This document shows positions 7,415-10,829 of a DNA stretch of 10,829 nucleotides, piece after piece (the first letter of the stretch is position 1; every line of letters begins with the position of its first letter). The stretch lies in assembly GCA_041584015.1 (NCBI GenBank), contig JBFHES010000164.1, positions 1 through 10,829 on the forward strand, written 5' to 3'. Source of the stretch: JBFHES01 sp041584015. Lineage in GTDB: Bacteria > Bacteroidota > Bacteroidia > Bacteroidales > M50B96. The position numbers and the translations under genes are program-made. Under the pieces are notes generated by a model, which did no database searches, had not been told where the DNA came from, and saw nothing but the letters and a program-made list of their open reading frames with translations.

Positions 7415-7899
7415 ATGCACATTGCCTCAATTACTTTTGCTTCAGCGGGAAACTGCTTAAGCAACGTTTCTTTGTCGGCTAGTTCAAAATCGGCAAAGTC
7501 AAATCCGGGAGCAACGGTACATCCGGCCAAAACAAACTCTCCTGCCTTTGATAAACGTGCTGCAAACCATTTACCTGCCGGAACAACTTGCTGAGGTTTG
7601 GCACCATTCTCCATATCCAAACCAAGTCTCAGCACAGTTAATCCACCCTCATCAAGAACTAAAATCTCAAGTTCACAAGAGCCATCATAAAAATGCCAAA
7701 ACTCATCAGACTTAATCCGGTGGAATGCAGAAAATGCCTCACCCGAAAGCAAATAATAAATGGCAGTACTAATAGCTCTATCCTGATTTTTAACATTTTT
7801 AACGACCAGTTCAGATCGATATGTTTCTTTATAGTAGCCACCTTCAGGATGTTGTAATAAATTTAATGAATCAATATAGCTTTTTGCAACCTTATTCAT
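7411..7899 (-). CDS. DUF985 / Cupin_5 family protein
   Basis: This 162-residue protein belongs to the small cupin family DUF985 (Cupin_5), single-domain beta-barrels whose members are mostly uncharacterised. Family landmarks are HPEGGYYKETYRS (17-29), AIYYLL (46-51), SAFHRIKSDEFWHFYDG (57-73), VPAGKWFAA (106-114) and GCTVAPGFDFADFELA (126-141). His60 and His69, with nearby acidic residues, are the likely metal or ligand positions in the barrel; this is inferred from cupin structure. No signal peptide is seen, so it is cytoplasmic. The frame runs on upstream to an ATG at 7977, but that would overlap the start of the divergent protease gene and add 26 residues with no family match, so ATG 7899 (MNKVAKSYIDSL) is chosen. 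It is transcribed away from the protease gene with a 53-base gap, and its stop interleaves with that of the HHH gene. Confidence 0.92.
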   Translation of the reverse strand: MNKVAKSYIDSLNLLQHPEGGYYKETYRSELVVKNVKNQDRAISTAIYYLLSGEAFSAFHRIKSDEFWHFYDGSCELEILVLDEGGLTVLRLGLDMENGAKPQQVVPAGKWFAARLSKAGEFVLAGCTVAPGFDFADFELADKETLLKQFPAEAKVIEAMCI

Positions 7900-7911
7900 C
7901 TCGCGAACAAT

Positions 7912-7919
7912 TATCTTTG
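7912..7919 (+). promoter_or_regulatory. Candidate -7 element for the secreted protease gene
   Basis: TATCTTTG is an exact match to TAnnTTTG and ends 33 bases before ATG 7953, a sensible distance for a short leader. The nearest TTTG upstream (7883-7886) is 25 bases away, further than the usual 19-21, so the -33 box is weak or absent. The element sits in the 53-base divergent gap, which must also hold the cupin promoter. Confidence 0.45.
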
Positions 7920-7952
7920 TATGAGTATTATGTATTGTAAAGAAACAGAAAA

Positions 7953-10604
7953 ATGAAGAACTATTTATTAAGTACACTAGTAATTCTCTTTAGCTTCGGG
8001 TACACCTACTCCCAAATAAGTGAAGGGGGCATGCCTCCATCTATTATATTTAAGGTTGACGAAAGCAATATTGACCAACTAACATTTCCGGTGCCAGATA
8101 TTGCCGCCATTCGTGCAGAAGATGATGCCATGGAAAAGCAAGGAGCTTTTCATAGAAATGGTCGCTTATTTCCGATTCATATGAACATGGATAATGCCGG
8201 AACCTGGACCAACCTAAAGGATGGGAGCAGTATTTGGCAACTAAGCTTTAAATTTGATCAAGCTCAAGCCTTAAATTTATATTTTGATGAATTTGAAATA
8301 CCGGCAAACGGTAAACTGTTTATTTACGGAAAAGGCAAGAAACAAATATTGGGCGCTTATACCCAAATTAACAATATTAAATCAGGCGAGTTTGCACACG
8401 AACTCATCTTGGGCGACGAGCTAACGTTGGAATATCATAATACAACCGGTACGGAAAATACAGCAACGCTAAGCATTAGCCATATTGCATACATTTACCG
8501 CGATGCAGCAGTCAACACGAATCTAAGCAACAAAGGTTTTGGAGACTCAGACAATTGCCAGGTAAATATTAATTGTTCGCCTGAAGGTGATAACTGGCAA
8601 AATGAAAAACGTGGTGCGGTACGTATCCTTTTAACCGCCGGAGCATTTACGGGATGGTGCAGTGGGTCATTAATCAACAATGTTAATCAGGATTGCACAC
8701 CATATTTATTGTCTGCTGACCATTGTGGCGAGGGAGCGACAACATCGCAATTCAATCAATGGATCTTCTATTTTAATTACGAGGCCGTTGCCTGTAACAA
8801 CCCGGGTTCTCAGCCAGGTTCCAACACCTTAACCGGATCAACAAAAGTTGCTGCGGGTGGCAATGGCGGCAGCACTGGTTCCGACTTTCTATTACTCGAG
8901 CTCAACAACTCAATTCCCTCCAGTTTCAATGCTTACTTTAATGGCTGGGACAAACGTAACCTTACCTCATCATCAGGTGTCTCTATTCATCATCCATCAG
9001 GTGATATTAAAAAAATATCTACCTATACTTCTAACCTCACCTCATCATCGTGGGGTGGAACACCAAATACGCATTGGCGGGTTTATTGGAGCAGCACCAC
9101 AAACGGACACGGAGTTACTGAAGGTGGTTCCTCGGGTTCTCCTATTTTTAATGCAGAACATCGCATTATTGGCGATTTAACCGGAGGCAGTTCTTATTGC
9201 ACATCGCCGAACTCGCCGGACTTATATGGCAAGTTTTCGTATAGCTGGCAGTCAAACGGTACCAATGCCAACAAACGTCTGAAGAACTGGCTCGATCCGA
9301 ACGACCAGGGACTTTTAACCTTAAACGGGAAAGAAGCCGTTTGCTCTAATGAGAGTCCTGTTGCAGCTTTTACGGCTTCGTCAACAGTAATAATCGTAGG
9401 AGAAACAGTTGATTTTACGGATCAATCGAGCAACGACCCAAATCACTGGGAATGGCATTTTGAAGGAGGAACTGCAGACAGCTATGTGCAGCAAAACCCG
9501 TATGCCATCGAATACAATACGGTAGGCACCTATGATGTACGGCTCATCGTTTGGAACAGCATCAACTTTGACACACTACTTATTCCTGACTACATTACCG
9601 TAATGGCAACACCCGCGGATTTAGACATTCTGAATTCCAGTGTTAATCCTTCTACTTCTCATCCTGGAGCTATGGTAACAGCCGCATGTACTGTAAAGAA
9701 TCAAGGAGTACAAACCACAACACCGTGCGTGCTTAATTTCTATTTATCGGAAAACCATTTACTGGATATTAACGACCTTCTGTTAGATTCTATGATGGTT
9801 GATACCATTCAGGAAAATCAGCAGATACAGGCATCCAAGGATATTTTAATTCCAGGATCAATTGCGGAGGACAATTATTATTTGATATTTGAGATTGATG
9901 CTGAAAACACGGTTTTCGAAACAAGTGAATTGAACAACACCGCATTTAATAATTTCAACATTACTGCTCAATTCATCGATTTAGAAATACTTTCATTTCT
10001 GCCCGATTCGTCAACAATAATGGCAAGTAATACCACCAATGTAAATTACATCCTTATAAATAATGGCGACACCATTGCGGAACAAAGCAACCTTGGCATC
10101 TACCTTTCAGAAAACAACTTGTTCAATACAACAGACCAATTATTGCATACCGAACTAATAAATAGTTTGGAGGGTGGTCAATCTGTGAACATTAATTTCG
10201 ACCTGGAAATTCCGGATTCAATAAGCGAGGGTAATTATTACCTCATTGCCTTTGCCGATAATGAAGAACTATTGGAAGAAAGTAACGAGAACAATAATCA
10301 AGTTACAATCGAGCTGGAGATTACTCATAATATTGGGATTAAAGAGCAACTCAGCGAAAACAGCTTCGCAATTATCCCGAATCCAAATAACGGACTTTTT
10401 ACTGTTAAGCTTAACAATGCTTTTACGGAGAACAGCTTAATTACCATAAGTGATTACACCGGCAGGATAATTCGAAGGTACCAGAGTAACTCGCAAGCAA
10501 GGGAGCTGCAAATTGACTTAAGCAATATAAGCAGAGGAACCTACATGCTGCAAGTTAATACAGCACGTGGTACAATTTCGAAACTGTTTATTGTTGAAGA
10601 ATAA
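7953..10604 (+). CDS. Secreted lysyl-endopeptidase-like serine protease with PKD, two CARDB and T9SS type A sorting domains
   Basis: The protein has 883 residues. A signal peptide (1-20, cut before Gln21) is followed by a propeptide to about 195. The protease domain (about 197-465) resembles Achromobacter protease I (API), the Lys-C enzyme. The triad is His257 (SADHC), Asp311 (SDFLLLEL) and Ser394 (GGSSGSP). All six API disulfide cysteines have partners here (202, 208, 236, 258, 281, 416). Asp423 aligns with the API residue that sets Lys specificity, and Trp367 with its active-site Trp; the API active-site His is Thr410 here. A PKD domain (about 467-550) and two diverged CARDB copies (about 554-671 and 674-791) follow, each with FYLSE/IYLSE and NYYLI landmarks. 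The C-terminal sorting domain (about 806-883: IIPNPNNGLF, GTYMLQV, KLFIV) directs export through the type IX system. P. gingivalis PepK is a comparable enzyme. Lys preference is predicted, not shown. Confidence 0.94.
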   Translation: MKNYLLSTLVILFSFGYTYSQISEGGMPPSIIFKVDESNIDQLTFPVPDIAAIRAEDDAMEKQGAFHRNGRLFPIHMNMDNAGTWTNLKDGSSIWQLSFKFDQAQALNLYFDEFEIPANGKLFIYGKGKKQILGAYTQINNIKSGEFAHELILGDELTLEYHNTTGTENTATLSISHIAYIYRDAAVNTNLSNKGFGDSDNCQVNINCSPEGDNWQNEKRGAVRILLTAGAFTGWCSGSLINNVNQDCTPYLLSADHCGEGATTSQFNQWIFYFNYEAVACNNPGSQPGSNTLTGSTKVAAGGNGGSTGSDFLLLELNNSIPSSFNAYFNGWDKRNLTSSSGVSIHHPSGDIKKISTYTSNLTSSSWGGTPNTHWRVYWSSTTNGHGVTEGGSSGSPIFNAEHRIIGDLTGGSSYCTSPNSPDLYGKFSYSWQSNGTNANKRLKNWLDPNDQGLLTLNGKEAVCSNESPVAAFTASSTVIIVGETVDFTDQSSNDPNHWEWHFEGGTADSYVQQNPYAIEYNTVGTYDVRLIVWNSINFDTLLIPDYITVMATPADLDILNSSVNPSTSHPGAMVTAACTVKNQGVQTTTPCVLNFYLSENHLLDINDLLLDSMMVDTIQENQQIQASKDILIPGSIAEDNYYLIFEIDAENTVFETSELNNTAFNNFNITAQFIDLEILSFLPDSSTIMASNTTNVNYILINNGDTIAEQSNLGIYLSENNLFNTTDQLLHTELINSLEGGQSVNINFDLEIPDSISEGNYYLIAFADNEELLEESNENNNQVTIELEITHNIGIKEQLSENSFAIIPNPNNGLFTVKLNNAFTENSLITISDYTGRIIRRYQSNSQARELQIDLSNISRGTYMLQVNTARGTISKLFIVEE

Positions 10605-10620
10605 TATGAACAGATGATTT

Positions 10621-10659
10621 GGAGCAGGATGCAATTAATTGACATGTGCATGCTGCTCC
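10621..10659. repeat. Inverted repeat between convergent gene ends
   Basis: Arms 10621-10633 and 10647-10659 pair at 12 of 13 positions around a 13-base loop. It begins 17 bases after the protease stop, and its right arm lies in the last codons of the minus-strand gene. It could end or protect transcripts from both sides, but neither flank has a T tract, so I do not call it an intrinsic terminator. Confidence 0.55.
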
Positions 10660-10829
10660 AGGTCGCGATAATAAAACAATAAAGCTTTATTATTATCGGG
10701 AATATCAGCATGCTGTGTTTCCTTTAAGAAAGCTGCGGCCATTGCTCCTACTGGTTTTCTCGTATAAAAACCTTCATGAGCAAAGTTCAAATACTTTAAC
10801 ACCCTAAAGGCATTAAACCAGCCGTAAAA
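10635..10829 (-). CDS. C-terminal part of an unidentified protein
   Basis: On the minus strand the frame is open from the window edge to a TAA at 10635-10637, giving 64 residues and no start. The sequence (FYGWFNAFRVLKYL at the visible beginning, then HEGFYTRKPVGAMAAAFLKE, and RDLEQHAHVN at the end) has a balanced amino-acid mix with aromatic and charged residues, as in real protein, and the opposite strand here holds no competing gene. I do not recognise the family. It looks like a soluble, mainly helical C-terminus; no membrane segment is seen. It converges on the protease gene, with 30 bases between the two stops. Confidence 0.65.
   Translation of the reverse strand, partial: FYGWFNAFRVLKYLNFAHEGFYTRKPVGAMAAAFLKETQHADIPDNNKALLFYYRDLEQHAHVN

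Noticed and set aside
7900..7977. Upstream start of the cupin gene on the minus strand
   Set aside because: It would overlap the first codons of the divergent protease gene, and the 26 added residues do not look like the DUF985 N-terminus.
8964..9052. Repeated ACCTCATCATC in the protease gene
   Set aside because: The two copies code for LTSSS segments of the protease domain at different positions and are too short to be a mobile or regulatory repeat.
8848..9180. 110-residue open frame on the plus strand inside the protease gene
   Set aside because: It lies over the strongly conserved catalytic domain in another frame and has no recognisable features; it is a shadow of that gene.
10678..10691. 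Perfect 14-base palindrome AATAAAGCTTTATT
   Set aside because: It lies inside the minus-strand coding frame and follows from codons for N-K-A-L-L-F; there is no sign of a binding-site role.

Overview
The window looks like ordinary chromosome from a Bacteroidota species, most likely a marine or environmental Bacteroidales/Marinilabiliales-type organism; the rank below phylum is inference. Support comes from a C-terminal type IX secretion (T9SS) sorting domain, an S46 dipeptidyl-peptidase, SprB-like and CARDB domains, moderately AT-rich DNA, A-rich leaders without Shine-Dalgarno sequences, and promoters of the Bacteroidota type (TTTG, about 20 bp, TAnnTTTG). No phage, transposon, CRISPR array, tRNA or rRNA is visible.

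Layout. Positions 1-4031 hold four closely packed plus-strand genes: the 3' end of a kdsC-type phosphatase, a UbiA-family prenyltransferase, a Maf nucleotide pyrophosphatase that overlaps it by 11 bases, and an S46 dipeptidyl-peptidase with DPP11-type residues. The run ends at a perfect 13-bp hairpin followed by a T tract (4076-4107). A sodium:alanine-type symporter carrying an unusual N-terminal secreted beta-sandwich domain follows (4218-6080) with its own promoter. Next is a membrane-anchored protein with four helix-hairpin-helix units (6281-7414). It converges, stop codon interleaved with stop codon, on a minus-strand DUF985 cupin gene (7411-7899). A 53-bp divergent gap with a recognisable -7 element leads to a large lysyl-endopeptidase-like secreted protease with PKD, two CARDB and a T9SS tail (7953-10604). 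The last 195 bases code for the C-terminus of an unidentified minus-strand protein that has no start inside the window.

How the genes fit together. The first block mixes envelope (Kdo, prenyl lipid) and nucleotide housekeeping with a periplasmic dipeptidase. Three products could form a peptide-use route: an exported Lys-specific endopeptidase cuts protein, the DPP11-like enzyme removes acidic dipeptides in the periplasm, and an AGCS symporter takes up small amino acids. The genes lie in separate transcription units, so this is a functional inference and not a demonstrated system. I found no convincing undescribed system. The points most worth a second look are the symporter fusion, the four-unit HHH protein and the conserved active-site and specificity residues in both proteases.
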